Shown: positions 1 to 8,403 of the stretch, in pieces
Numbering within the stretch: position 1 is the first letter of the stretch
Layout: the number at the start of each line of letters is the position of its first letter
From: Comamonadaceae bacterium
GTDB taxonomy: Bacteria > Pseudomonadota > Gammaproteobacteria > Burkholderiales > Burkholderiaceae_C
NCBI GenBank assembly: GCA_947475685.1
Contig: CANJNC010000006.1
Location: forward strand, 31,491 to 95,490
Direction of reading: 5' to 3'
Length of the DNA stretch: 64,000 nucleotides
The notes under the pieces: model-generated
The model's input: the letters and a program-made list of their open reading frames with translations, nothing else
Told to the model about the DNA's origin: nothing
Databases searched by the model: none
Program-made: the position numbers and the translations under genes

Positions 1-621
1 GACTTGACCATCCAACATGGAAAAATCAACGTGGGCTCCAACTTTGCTGGTTTGGCGTCCAATGATCGTTGAGAGAACTGCAATGCACAACCACAAACCG
101 GAGGTCAAATCTGCCACGGGCAAACCTGGCTTTACCGGCCCTCCCCCTCGCTCACCCGTCAAACTCATGATTCCACCCATTGCCTGAAACACGGTGTCAT
201 ATCCTTTTCTAGACGCATAGGGCCCCGTTTCGCCAAAACCGGTGCAAGAGATGTAGAGCAACAGAGGATTGACCGCATTTAAGGACGCATAGTCAAGCCC
301 ATATTTCTTAAGCGTACCAACTGGAAAATTCTCCAGCACCACATCAACTTTTGTTGACAGTTGCTTGATCAATTGTTGGCCTTGCGCGTGTCGCAGATTG
401 ACTGTAATCGATTTCTTTGTTCGATTGAACGCCATAAAATAAGCTGAGACGGACTCTTTTTCACCCTTTACAAAGGGCTCATAACCACGGGTTTCATCGC
501 CTTGAATCGGTTGCTCAACTTTGATCACCTGCGCACCGAGTTCGGCCATGATCATGCTTGCAAAGGGTCCAGCCAAAACTCTTGACAGATCCAATATTTT
601 GATTCCCTCTAGTGGCCTCAT
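1..621 (-). CDS. CaiB/BaiF (class III) CoA-transferase, partial
   Basis: This is the first 207 codons of a family III CoA-transferase; the gene runs off the left edge of the window. Such enzymes move CoA between organic acids, in the cytoplasm. The N-terminus reads MRPLEGIKILDLSRVLAGPF, the usual family opening, followed by AELGAQVIKVEQP (CoA/nucleotide fold), NFPVGTLKKYGLDY and GYDTVFQAMGGIMSLTG. The segment PVADLTSGLW carries an Asp in the region where the family has its catalytic Asp. It is the last visible gene of a minus-strand operon behind a nitronate monooxygenase and an enoyl-CoA hydratase, 48 bp after the latter. Together they suggest degradation of an unusual organic acid as a CoA thioester. 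The acyl substrate cannot be read from sequence. Confidence 0.9.
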   Translation of the reverse strand, partial: MRPLEGIKILDLSRVLAGPFASMIMAELGAQVIKVEQPIQGDETRGYEPFVKGEKESVSAYFMAFNRTKKSITVNLRHAQGQQLIKQLSTKVDVVLENFPVGTLKKYGLDYASLNAVNPLLLYISCTGFGETGPYASRKGYDTVFQAMGGIMSLTGERGGGPVKPGLPVADLTSGLWLCIAVLSTIIGRQTSKVGAHVDFSMLDGQV

Positions 622-669
622 GCACTCACCTCTTTTTTAGTGTACAGCCCTTGCTGGAGTGGGTTTAAT

Positions 670-1407
670 TCAAACATGTGTTTTGGCCGCTTGAAAACCT
701 CGCATCATGATGTTGGCATCTCGACCGACTTCAAGCGCTTGTGAAAGACTCAAATCCATTGCTCGGTAAAATGTCCGCTTAGTGGCGGCCATTGCAATGG
801 GGCTCCAAGCCGCCAAACTACGGGCACATTCGATCGCAGTAGACAGAACTCGCTCAGCAGGCACGACCTGATTGGCCAGACCATACTCATGGGCCTTTAA
901 CCCATCGATAGGCTTTGCACTCGCTACCAATTCAAACGCTTTTTTAGGTCCAAGTTGTCGCACCAAGTTGGCCAATACAACAGCAGCAACAATACCATGT
1001 TTGAGCTCTGGGTAACCAAATTTTGCATTCTCTGCAATCACCACCATGTCGCAGGCCAAAGCCAAGCCTGCACCGCCTCCTAAAGCGTTTCCCGTCACGG
1101 CAGCAATGACGGGTTTAGAAATTTTTGAAAACGACAAATGCAAAGCCATTGTTAAATCGGCGCGAGCTTGAACTGCTTGCGAGTCTTGAGGCGTCAAGGA
1201 TGAAAACTCGGTGGTGTCCGCACCGGCACAAAACGAGGGTGCTTGACCCACCAGTACCAAAGACCGAACCAGAGGATCAAACTCACTTGCAGTGATTGCG
1301 TCCAATAGCTGTTGAGTAAGATCGGTGTTCAAAGCATTGTGCTTTTGCGGGCGATTCATGGTCAATACCAAAACGCCATCTGTTTTTTCGCTCAATAATA
1401 CATTCAT
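670..1407 (-). CDS. Enoyl-CoA hydratase/isomerase family protein
   Basis: Crotonase-fold enzyme of 245 aa, expected to hydrate or isomerise an enoyl-CoA in the cytoplasm. FCAGAD (about residues 60-65) and GNALGGGAGLALACD (about 106-120) form the CoA and oxyanion-hole regions. Of the two acid/base glutamates of classical hydratases, the second is present (PELKHG) but the first is replaced by Gly (GGGAGL where hydratases have GGGCEL). That pattern is more like enoyl-CoA isomerases or other one-Glu crotonases. I chose the ATG at 1407 because AAGGAT lies just upstream; an in-frame TTG at 1425 would add six residues but has no such site. It lies 21 bp after the nitronate monooxygenase stop, in one operon with the CoA-transferase. 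Family is certain, reaction is not. Confidence 0.9.
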   Translation of the reverse strand: MNVLLSEKTDGVLVLTMNRPQKHNALNTDLTQQLLDAITASEFDPLVRSLVLVGQAPSFCAGADTTEFSSLTPQDSQAVQARADLTMALHLSFSKISKPVIAAVTGNALGGGAGLALACDMVVIAENAKFGYPELKHGIVAAVVLANLVRQLGPKKAFELVASAKPIDGLKAHEYGLANQVVPAERVLSTAIECARSLAAWSPIAMAATKRTFYRAMDLSLSQALEVGRDANIMMRGFQAAKTHV

Positions 1408-1428
1408 GTTTTTATCCTTAATCAATAT

Positions 1429-2385
1429 TCAGTCTTGATGACTCAAGATTAAAATTCTTTGCGTCGCATTGTTCAACTCTTGCACCAATTGCGCCATCAG
1501 CGCTTTGACGCTTAAAACATCCTCAATCAAACCCGCGCTTTGACCCAGTTCAACCTTGCCCCATTGCATATCACCCTCTAGCGCAGCTTTTTTTAAGGTC
1601 CCGTGCTTGAAAAGTTCAGAAATTTGGTCTTGGTCTAAACCATCTTTTTCAGCTTGTATCACAGCTTGAGCAAAAGCATTATTGATCATTCGAACCGGCT
1701 GCATGCTACGACCAACCATCAAGGTCTCGTGTACCCGAGTTTTTAAGACCTGCTGCTTGTAATTTTCATGAACCCATGCTTCTTGTGTCATTAAAAATCT
1801 TGTGCCCAGTTGAACGGCATCTGCACCCAAAGCAAGTAAAGAAGCAATTCCCCAACCATCGGCAACGCCACCACCCGCGATAACTGGAATAGTTATATTT
1901 TTAAGCACGTGCCTGACGTTGATCAAGGTGCTGACATCATTGCCTGGCGGATGTCCACCAGCCTCCGCACCCACGACGACCACAGCGTCTACCCCAGCTT
2001 CTTGCGCTTTTAAGGCATGCTCTAAAGAGGCTACGACATGAAACCACAAGATACCCTGATCTTTGAATGCCTGAATATGAGGCTTGGGACCACCTTGCGA
2101 TGCGATCACAACAGGTACTTGATGCTTCAGCGCAAGCGATAAAAAGTCTCTTGACTTGGGACCGTAAAGGGGTATGTTTAAACCAAAAGGATGCAAACTT
2201 GCTTTTTTTAATTTCAGCAATTCTTGCTCCAAATCGTCCACATACATGGGCCCAGCGGCCAATACACCTAAGCCTCCCGCATTGGAAACAGCTGCGGGCA
2301 AGGCTGCACTTGAAGAGGCCCAGCTCATGCCCGCTTGAATGATCGGGTGCTCTATGCCGATCAATTTGGTTAATTTCGTTTGCAT
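1429..2385 (-). CDS. Nitronate monooxygenase / 2-nitropropane dioxygenase family
   Basis: FMN-dependent TIM-barrel protein of about 318 aa. Relatives oxidise nitronates, or act as enoyl reductase-like flavoproteins. The N-terminus MQTKLTKLIGIEHPIIQAGM is a typical family start. GAEAGGHPP (mid-protein) and PVIAGGGVADGWGI followed by GADAVQLGTRFL form the phosphate-binding part for FMN. The reading frame stays open to ATG codons at 2400 and 2457; I place the start at 2385 because family similarity begins there, but none of the three has a well-spaced ribosome site, so the start is uncertain. It is the first gene of the operon with enoyl-CoA hydratase and CoA-transferase. In such catabolic operons the true substrate is often not a nitroalkane. 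Confidence 0.85.
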   Translation of the reverse strand: MQTKLTKLIGIEHPIIQAGMSWASSSAALPAAVSNAGGLGVLAAGPMYVDDLEQELLKLKKASLHPFGLNIPLYGPKSRDFLSLALKHQVPVVIASQGGPKPHIQAFKDQGILWFHVVASLEHALKAQEAGVDAVVVVGAEAGGHPPGNDVSTLINVRHVLKNITIPVIAGGGVADGWGIASLLALGADAVQLGTRFLMTQEAWVHENYKQQVLKTRVHETLMVGRSMQPVRMINNAFAQAVIQAEKDGLDQDQISELFKHGTLKKAALEGDMQWGKVELGQSAGLIEDVLSVKALMAQLVQELNNATQRILILSHQD

Positions 2386-2507
2386 CACCGCATTATGCAT
2401 AAATAGTTGTTTTTTGCAACCATTTAATACCCTGATTGCAAGCACGCTTAACTTCATTCTCCATCAACAATTCAATGCATGAATGAACACATAGGTAAGA
2501 TCCCTTA

Positions 2508-2521
2508 TGCAAGTACTTGCA
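2508..2521. promoter_or_regulatory. 14-bp perfect palindrome between divergent operons
   Basis: TGCAAGTACTTGCA is identical to its reverse complement. It lies in the 109-bp (or wider, depending on the start) divergent region between the nitronate monooxygenase operon (minus) and the DoxX gene (plus). A looser dyad, TTCA-ATGCA-TGAA, lies at 2472-2484. The position fits an operator for a dimeric repressor serving one or both operons, but no regulator gene is adjacent in the window. Confidence 0.4.
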
Positions 2522-2566
2522 ATGTAGGGCATCATCTAATTCTTTAAAAATTCGAATAGACTTATC

Positions 2567-3073
2567 ATGAACTCAAATACAAGCGAGAAAAGCATAGACC
2601 TCTCAAGCGATCAGGATAAGAATCAGGATCACATCTCACCCGAACTCTTCATTCCACAACTTGCCTCTGTTTACAAACGCTTAGAGCCCTTATCTTGGCT
2701 CATTGTCCGTTGCGCATGCGGCTTGATTTTGGCAGTCCATGGTTGGGGGAAAATTGCAAAGGGTGCAGAGGTGGTCGCACCAAATTTTGAAAAACTGGGG
2801 TTCACTCCAGCACTTGAAATCGTATACTTACTTATTTTCGTGGAGTTCTTTGGCGGATTGTGCGTGGCCATGGGACTCTTTACCCGTTTTTTTGCTTTGG
2901 CCATCACCATCGAAATGGGGGTGATCTTTTTGACTCAATACCTACCCAATGGTTTTTCTTGGCTTAACCGCGGCTATGAGTTTGTATTGCTTTGGGGACT
3001 GATTGCTTTGGCCATTGCGCTAAGGGGCGGAGGACCTCTGTCTTTGGATAGAAAAATCGGTCGTGAACTATGA
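2567..3073 (+). CDS. DoxX family membrane protein
   Basis: Small integral membrane protein of 168 aa. After a polar N-terminal tail of about 45 residues come four hydrophobic segments: LIVRCACGLILAVHGWGKIA, IVYLLIFVEFFGGLCVAMGL, FFALAITIEMGVIFL and FVLLWGLIALAIALRGGG. The glycine-rich first helix with HGWGK and the final RGGGPLSLD are typical of the DoxX family. Members are linked to oxidative stress and respiratory complexes, but the biochemical role is mostly unknown. It is transcribed divergently from the nitronate monooxygenase operon and stands 65 bp ahead of a Bug protein on the same strand. The 40-odd residue leader before the first helix is longer than usual; no better internal ATG is seen. 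Confidence 0.8.
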   Translation: MNSNTSEKSIDLSSDQDKNQDHISPELFIPQLASVYKRLEPLSWLIVRCACGLILAVHGWGKIAKGAEVVAPNFEKLGFTPALEIVYLLIFVEFFGGLCVAMGLFTRFFALAITIEMGVIFLTQYLPNGFSWLNRGYEFVLLWGLIALAIALRGGGPLSLDRKIGREL

Positions 3074-3138
3074 GGTATCGCTTTGTCCCTCAGATCTGAA
3101 ATTGCTACACAGTCTCATCAACATTTTTTCATCGCATT

Positions 3139-4110
3139 ATGATCAAAAACAACCTTCTTGCAATAACCATTTCTATCTCTTTTTCACTCATTGGCTTGAC
3201 TGCATACGCCCAAGAAAATTGGCCTGAACGCCCCGTCAAACTCATCGTCTCCTCCTCTGCAGGCGGGGGAACAGACATGTACGCACGCATGCTTGCACAA
3301 TCTTTGAGTGACTCCTTCAAGCAGCAGTTCATTGTAGACAATAGGCCAGGAGCCAGTGGCAACATAGGGGCCAGTGCGGCCGCCAAATCTCCTGCCGATG
3401 GATACACCTTTTTAGTGTCTGCCAATACCTCTCTCACGATCAATGGCAGCCTTTATAAGAACCTCAGCTACGATGCTGAAAAAGATTTTATCCCCATCGT
3501 TCGTGCTCTGGGCCCCTTGGTGATTGTGGTTCACCCCAGCTCTAAAATCAAAAGTTTACAAGACTTGATAGAGATCGGCAAACGCGAACCCAATAAATTA
3601 TCCTTTGGCTCCGCTGGGACAGGGAGCACCACTTATTTGGGTATCAGGATGTTAGAGGAAAAAACCGGAGCAAAATTTTTGCATGTTCCTTACAAAGGTG
3701 TTGCGCCAGCTTACCAAGACTTGCTGGCTGGGCAAATTCAATTCATGATGCCTGATGTCGCCTCTGGATTGCAGTTGATCAAATCGGGAAAAATCATCCC
3801 CATTGTGAGCGAATACAAAACCCCCCTCATCCCCAACTTACCCAACATGTCTGATGCGGGCTACCCCGAGGTCAATACCAACAGCTCTTTCAGCTTGGTC
3901 GCGCCCAGTGGTACACCACCACCGATCATTGAAAAAATGCACAAAGAACTGATGTCAATCACCAAGTCAGCCGCCTTTTCTAGCAAAGTCGAAGCGCAAG
4001 GGCTGATTGCTGAAACTGAGTCTTTAAGTGGTTTATTTAACTCGATGAAAAAAGAACGCGACAACTATGCCACCTTTATCAAACGAAACGCAATTGTGCC
4101 CTCTGACTAG
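3139..4110 (+). CDS. Bug/TctC family tripartite tricarboxylate transporter substrate-binding protein (1)
   Basis: Periplasmic binding protein of 323 aa. A signal peptide with a hydrophobic core (LLAITISISFSLIGLT) ends in AYA before QENWPERPVKLIV. Family marks are SSSAGGGTDMYARMLA (ligand-binding loop), DNRPGASGNIGA, and SPADGYTFLV. The PYKG motif follows in VPYKGVAPAYQDLLAGQIQF. Such proteins capture small carboxylates in the periplasm, classically for a TctA/TctB membrane pair. No tctA or tctB lies anywhere in the window, which is common for this family in Burkholderiales. Next, 33 bp on, is an ABC-type binding protein, so this may be a scavenging operon. The ligand is unknown. Confidence 0.9.
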   Translation: MIKNNLLAITISISFSLIGLTAYAQENWPERPVKLIVSSSAGGGTDMYARMLAQSLSDSFKQQFIVDNRPGASGNIGASAAAKSPADGYTFLVSANTSLTINGSLYKNLSYDAEKDFIPIVRALGPLVIVVHPSSKIKSLQDLIEIGKREPNKLSFGSAGTGSTTYLGIRMLEEKTGAKFLHVPYKGVAPAYQDLLAGQIQFMMPDVASGLQLIKSGKIIPIVSEYKTPLIPNLPNMSDAGYPEVNTNSSFSLVAPSGTPPPIIEKMHKELMSITKSAAFSSKVEAQGLIAETESLSGLFNSMKKERDNYATFIKRNAIVPSD

Positions 4111-4143
4111 CTCTTACCGCTTGATCAACAACTTCAATTCAAT

Positions 4144-4959
4144 ATGAACTCTCCAACCTTTATCTCAGCCATAGGATGTCTTTTTCTGAGTTGCTCTTGG
4201 ACGATGGCGATGGCCGATCGGCTCGATGAAGTCTTGGCGCGAGGTGTTTTAAAAGTGGGCGTGAGCGATACCACGCCCCCATTTAGCTTTAAAAATCAAA
4301 ATGAACAGCTCGATGGCTATGACATTGACTTGGTAAAATCGGTGGCCAAAAGAATGAACCTCAATCTAGTCATGACGCCTGTGAACAGCGCACAAAGAAT
4401 TCCATTGTTGCAAGAAGGACAATTGGATTTTGTAGCAACCTCAATGACGCGTACCAAAGACAGGCTCAAAGAAATTGACTTCAGTTATATTTACTTTGTA
4501 ACTCCCCACGCCGTGATTGTAAAGAACACCTCTTCTATCACCTCCATCAAGCACCTTGAAGGTAAATGGGCAGCCTCTGTCAACACCTCCACTGCCGGTG
4601 GCAATTTACTCGACGCACAACCCTTGGTGAAGATCAAGTATGTTCGAGATTACTTTCTTGCTTTTTCTGAATTAAAAAATGGACAGGTAGATGCCTTTAC
4701 CACCGACGAAACCGTCTTGTCCGCGATCTTGAAAGAAGATGGTCATCCTGAGCAATACAGGTTCTTGCATGATTTCACAAAGTCCAGAGATGTGGGGTTT
4801 GCTTTAAAAAAAGGGGAGGACCGATTCAAAGCTTTGGTCAACCAAAAACTCCTGGAGATCGAATCTTCTGGTGAAGCCCTTGAAATTTGGAACAATTGGT
4901 TTGGCACTAAAGCACAACAACCCATTGCACGTAATTTTAAGATCACGGCAAGCTATTGA
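4144..4959 (+). CDS. ABC transporter substrate-binding protein, family 3 (amino-acid type)
   Basis: Secreted periplasmic binding protein of 271 aa. After a signal peptide ending near AMA at residues 22-24, the SBP_bac_3 pattern appears: VLKVGVSDTTPPFSFKN, then LDGYDIDLVKSVAKRM, then LLQEGQLDFVATSMTRT and FSYIYFVTPHAVIV. The C-terminal half has NGQVDAFTTDE and FALKKGEDRF, typical of polar amino-acid binding proteins. No permease or ATPase genes follow, so it is an orphan component, or it works with a transporter elsewhere. It sits between two Bug binding proteins on the same strand with gaps of 33 and 72 bp, suggesting joint transcription. Ligand class (amino acid or small organic acid) is inferred from the family only. 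Confidence 0.88.
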   Translation: MNSPTFISAIGCLFLSCSWTMAMADRLDEVLARGVLKVGVSDTTPPFSFKNQNEQLDGYDIDLVKSVAKRMNLNLVMTPVNSAQRIPLLQEGQLDFVATSMTRTKDRLKEIDFSYIYFVTPHAVIVKNTSSITSIKHLEGKWAASVNTSTAGGNLLDAQPLVKIKYVRDYFLAFSELKNGQVDAFTTDETVLSAILKEDGHPEQYRFLHDFTKSRDVGFALKKGEDRFKALVNQKLLEIESSGEALEIWNNWFGTKAQQPIARNFKITASY

Positions 4960-5031
4960 TTGATTTAAAACTATGATGCTTTATCAATCTTATATTTGAA
5001 ATTACCTCTCAACCCAACAAGACTTGAGTTC

Positions 5032-6045
5032 ATGCTGCAACAAAAAACACCCTTTCTAGGTTTTCAAAAACTATGCTTTTTCGGGTTTGCGACTGCGCTA
5101 TCTTTGGGATGCTTTGCTGCTGGTAATTCTGCAACCTTGGTCAGCGATTTTCCCAATAAACCGATCAGATGGATTGTTCCCACCGCACCCGGAGCAGGCA
5201 CGGACTTCACAGCGAGAAAATTTGCACAAATTGCAAGTGAAGCTTGGCAGCAGTCGGTGATTGTCGATAACCGCTCAGGTGCCTCTGGCATGATTGGGCT
5301 GGATTTAATTGCCCAAGCACCTGCCGATGGATACACCATGGGTTTTATCAGCGTCTCTCAATTCATTGATGCTTTGCTGTTGCAAAAGTTCAGCTTCGAT
5401 CCCTCCAAGGACTTCACACCGATCAGCATTTTGGCTTCCACGCCTTTGGTCTTGGTGGTCAATGCCACATCGGGTTTGAATTCATTGCCAGCATTGCTGG
5501 CGTTTGCCAAATCCCATCCTGGCGAAATAAGTTATTCCTCTGGCGGCAGTGGAGGTTTGACGCATTTGGCCATGGAGGTATTTTTGAACAAGTCGGGTAT
5601 TCAAGCCACTCACATCCCTTATAAAGGTTCGGGACCTGCATTGGTTGATCTCTTGGCCTCTCGCGTTCAAATGACCTTCTCAACGCCTCCAGCGGTGTTA
5701 CAACACATTAGAACCAATCGGCTCAAACCCTTGGCCATGGCCACGCTGATCAGGTCGACATTGATGCCCGATGTAGCGACCTTTGGTGAACAAGGTGTTC
5801 AAGGTGTCGCAATTGGTACTTGGTATGGTCTGATTGGACCCGCCCATATGCAAAGCGAGTTGGCTGAAAAAATAGCAAGAACCATTGCACAAGCAGCAAA
5901 GGGGGCAGTTGTAAGAGAGAATATGCAGTCCCAAGGCATTGAAGCTCAAACTAGCACGCCTGCGGAATTCAGCCGCTTATTGGCTACAGAGAGAAGTCAG
6001 TGGAATGAGGTCGTTAAAACCATTGGCTTTAAGCGGGAACAATAA
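5032..6045 (+). CDS. Bug/TctC family substrate-binding protein (2)
   Basis: Periplasmic carboxylate-binding protein of 337 aa. The ATG at 5032 gives a signal peptide with the core LCFFGFATALSLGCFAAG; an upstream in-frame TTG at 4996 would only add twelve polar residues, so I reject it. Family marks are PTAPGAGTDFTARKFAQIA, DNRSGASGMIGLDLIA, APADGYTMGF and IPYKGSGPALVDLLASRVQ. It is the last of three consecutive binding-protein genes on the plus strand, and converges with the DUF1178 gene 128 bp further on. Sequence divergence from protein 1 in this cluster suggests a different ligand. No membrane partners of the TctAB type are nearby. Confidence 0.9.
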   Translation: MLQQKTPFLGFQKLCFFGFATALSLGCFAAGNSATLVSDFPNKPIRWIVPTAPGAGTDFTARKFAQIASEAWQQSVIVDNRSGASGMIGLDLIAQAPADGYTMGFISVSQFIDALLLQKFSFDPSKDFTPISILASTPLVLVVNATSGLNSLPALLAFAKSHPGEISYSSGGSGGLTHLAMEVFLNKSGIQATHIPYKGSGPALVDLLASRVQMTFSTPPAVLQHIRTNRLKPLAMATLIRSTLMPDVATFGEQGVQGVAIGTWYGLIGPAHMQSELAEKIARTIAQAAKGAVVRENMQSQGIEAQTSTPAEFSRLLATERSQWNEVVKTIGFKREQ

Positions 6046-6173
6046 AAGGATCTATTTATATGTCTTGACTCGAAGTTACTGAAAGCTTTTTGTCAAGGTC
6101 TCTGTCAAGACAAGAGAGGCAATAAGGACTCAGCGCTCAAAAATCCCTTGGAGCTTTTAAACCCGCAATTGAA

Positions 6174-6737
6174 TCAATGAACAGAGCCCTTCAAGGCCGC
6201 CGGGATCATCAGTGGCATCACAGGGATGCCCTCTTCCAAAAGCTCCATGGACTCCTCGGCGCTGACTTGTCCGCGAATGTTGCGCTCTTGGGTTTCACCA
6301 TAATGCATCTTGCGCGCTTCATCTGCAAACTGATGGCCAACATCATCGGTATTCGCAATGACTTGCTGAATCATCTTGAGCCAATTGGCTTGAATTTGTT
6401 GTTGCACCTCCAAGGTGTGGGCATCATTGGACAAGGCCACCTCATTGGACACTGGAACTTGTGCGGAGGAAGACGCACCCGCCTCAACGCTATTTGGGTC
6501 TTGATCAGCAGGCAAGCCACTCGCTTTAGACTGTGCCAACGACAGGCCTTGAGTTCTCGATGTTTTTGATGACAATAAATTCAACCTAGGCGCGCTCAGG
6601 AGCTTGGTGATATCAATTTGACCACACATAGGGCACTCCACCAAGCCACGAGACAATTGACTTTGGAAATCGTGCTCAGAAGCAAACCAACCCTCAAATT
6701 GGTGCGATTGTGAACACTGGAGATCTAAGACTTTCAT
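6174..6737 (-). CDS. DUF1178 family protein
   Basis: Protein of 187 aa, conserved in proteobacteria, function unknown. It begins MKVLDLQCSQSHQFEGWFAS, the usual family start. A reading frame extends 12 codons upstream, but that part is not family-like. A Cys near residue 8 and VECPMCG near residue 34 suggest a zinc-ribbon (rubredoxin-like) N-terminus. The C-terminal half carries HYGETQERNIRGQVSAEE, a conserved region of the family, and the middle is a low-complexity acidic and Ser/Ala linker. It lies downstream of nuoN on the same strand, a position kept in many Burkholderiales. A role with complex I is possible but not shown. Confidence 0.85.
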   Translation of the reverse strand: MKVLDLQCSQSHQFEGWFASEHDFQSQLSRGLVECPMCGQIDITKLLSAPRLNLLSSKTSRTQGLSLAQSKASGLPADQDPNSVEAGASSSAQVPVSNEVALSNDAHTLEVQQQIQANWLKMIQQVIANTDDVGHQFADEARKMHYGETQERNIRGQVSAEESMELLEEGIPVMPLMIPAALKGSVH

Positions 6738-6873
6738 GTAGAAATTATGACTTAAAAATGACCCAATCTCCAATTAAAAAAACAAAATAGACGAATAATG
6801 GATTTTTAATGATCGGCTTTCTATCAAAGATCAAAGCCAGCTGCAAGGCAACAAGAAAAGGGTCTGGACAAAA

Positions 6874-8358
6874 TCAACCCAAGGACTTGACAATGGCCTG
6901 GGCACATAGCGACATCAAACCACCAGGGAATAGACCCAGCGCCAAAATCAAAAGGCCATTGATACTCAACAACCAACGCACCTCCCATGAAGCCGAGACA
7001 TTGCTAACCGTCAATGGTTGGTCAAAATACATGACCTTGATGACCCTTATGTAATAAAAGGCTGCAAGCAAGGACATGATCAATGCAAAGATCACCAAAT
7101 AGGTCGCACCGAACAATTGCGAGGCCAAGAGCGCCTGTAAAACAGATAGTTTGGCATAAAAGCCCACCAAGGGAGGAACACCGGCAAGCGAAAATAAACA
7201 AATGGCCATGACTGCAGCATACAAGGGACTGCGTTGATTCAGACCCGCAAAATCAGAGATTTCTTCGCTCTCAAAACCTTCTCTGGCCAGCAACAAAATG
7301 ACACCAAATGCAGCCAATGTTGTAATCACATAAGTGATCACATAAAACATAGAGGAGCTGTAAGCATTGGCGGCATCGGCGCTTCCACCTTCAAAAACGC
7401 CACAGTACAAACCAATCAATACAAAACCCATTTGTGAGATGGTCGAAAAAGCAAGCATTCTCTTCAAATTGGTCTGGGCAATTGCAGCCAAGTTCCCAAC
7501 AGCCAATGAACATACACTCAAGATGATCAACATTTGCTGCCAATCATGCGCCATGGGCAAGAGGCCACTGACCAATATCCGAATCGTGATGGCAAAAGCA
7601 GCAAGCTTAGGCGCTCCAGCAACCATCAAAGTCACTGCAGTTGGTGCACCTTGATAGACGTCTGGCACCCACATGTGAAAAGGAACCACACTCAACTTGA
7701 AGGCCAGAGCGCAAACGACAAAGACCAGTCCAAGCACCAAAACTTTTGGCTGGATTTGACCAGAAGAGATGCTCTCATAGACCCGACTGATATCAAGTGA
7801 GCCCGTGGCTCCATATAGCATTGACAAACCATAAAGCAAGAATCCACTGGCCAAAGCACCCAATACAAAATACTTCATCGCCGCCTCTGTGGCCGCCGCA
7901 TGGTCTCTCCTCAAGGCCACCAAAGCATAGCTACAAAGTGTCAACATCTCTAACCCCAAATAAATCACCAAGAAGTGATTACCTGAAATCATCACCATCA
8001 TCCCTAAAAGCGCAAAAAGACCCAGAGTAAATAACTCTCCACCCTTTAACATGCCGCGATCGAGCGCGTAGGGGCGAGCGTAGACAAACGTGCACAACAC
8101 AGCCAAGCATGAAAACGCCTTGAGCCAATGACCCATGGGATCGAAGACCACCATATGAGAAAACCCAAAGCTCACAGTACCCTCATTGGCCAACATGATC
8201 TCTATCACACTCACGATTAAAAGTGTCAACACTGTCAGCACAAAGGTGAGTGTTCGCTTCAAAGACTTAACCCCAAGGTCAACCAGTGAAATGACACATG
8301 TCATGAGCAACAAAATCACTTCAGGACTGATACTGATCCAACTTGAAACGTTGATCAT
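6874..8358 (-). CDS. nuoN: NADH-quinone oxidoreductase subunit N
   Basis: Polytopic subunit of respiratory complex I, 494 aa, with antiporter-like proton channel architecture. It is one of three related membrane-arm subunits (L, M, N) that move protons as NADH oxidation drives the enzyme. Visible marks are LGLEMLTLCSYALVALRRD (conserved Glu in an early helix), APTAVTLMVAGAPKLAAF (conserved Lys region) and LKRMLAFSTISQMGFVLIGL, shared by the family. It is the last gene of the 14-gene nuo operon, 45 bp after nuoM. The length is normal. Many relatives in this order have DUF2818 and NUDIX genes between nuoN and DUF1178; here only 136 bp separate them. Confidence 0.97.
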   Translation of the reverse strand: MINVSSWISISPEVILLLMTCVISLVDLGVKSLKRTLTFVLTVLTLLIVSVIEIMLANEGTVSFGFSHMVVFDPMGHWLKAFSCLAVLCTFVYARPYALDRGMLKGGELFTLGLFALLGMMVMISGNHFLVIYLGLEMLTLCSYALVALRRDHAAATEAAMKYFVLGALASGFLLYGLSMLYGATGSLDISRVYESISSGQIQPKVLVLGLVFVVCALAFKLSVVPFHMWVPDVYQGAPTAVTLMVAGAPKLAAFAITIRILVSGLLPMAHDWQQMLIILSVCSLAVGNLAAIAQTNLKRMLAFSTISQMGFVLIGLYCGVFEGGSADAANAYSSSMFYVITYVITTLAAFGVILLLAREGFESEEISDFAGLNQRSPLYAAVMAICLFSLAGVPPLVGFYAKLSVLQALLASQLFGATYLVIFALIMSLLAAFYYIRVIKVMYFDQPLTVSNVSASWEVRWLLSINGLLILALGLFPGGLMSLCAQAIVKSLG

Positions 8359-8403
8359 GTTAGTGTTCCGCTCTTTGAATAATTAATGATGTTTGAAGAA
8401 GGT

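Noticed and set aside
2067..2342. 91-codon plus-strand frame inside the nitronate monooxygenase gene
   Set aside because: Fully antisense to a gene with clear family motifs; composition is that of a shadow frame.
6080..6130. Hairpin TCTCTGTC / GACAAGAGA as terminator between Bug protein 2 and DUF1178
   Set aside because: Needs a bulge and a 2-nt loop, and no T-run follows; too weak to call.
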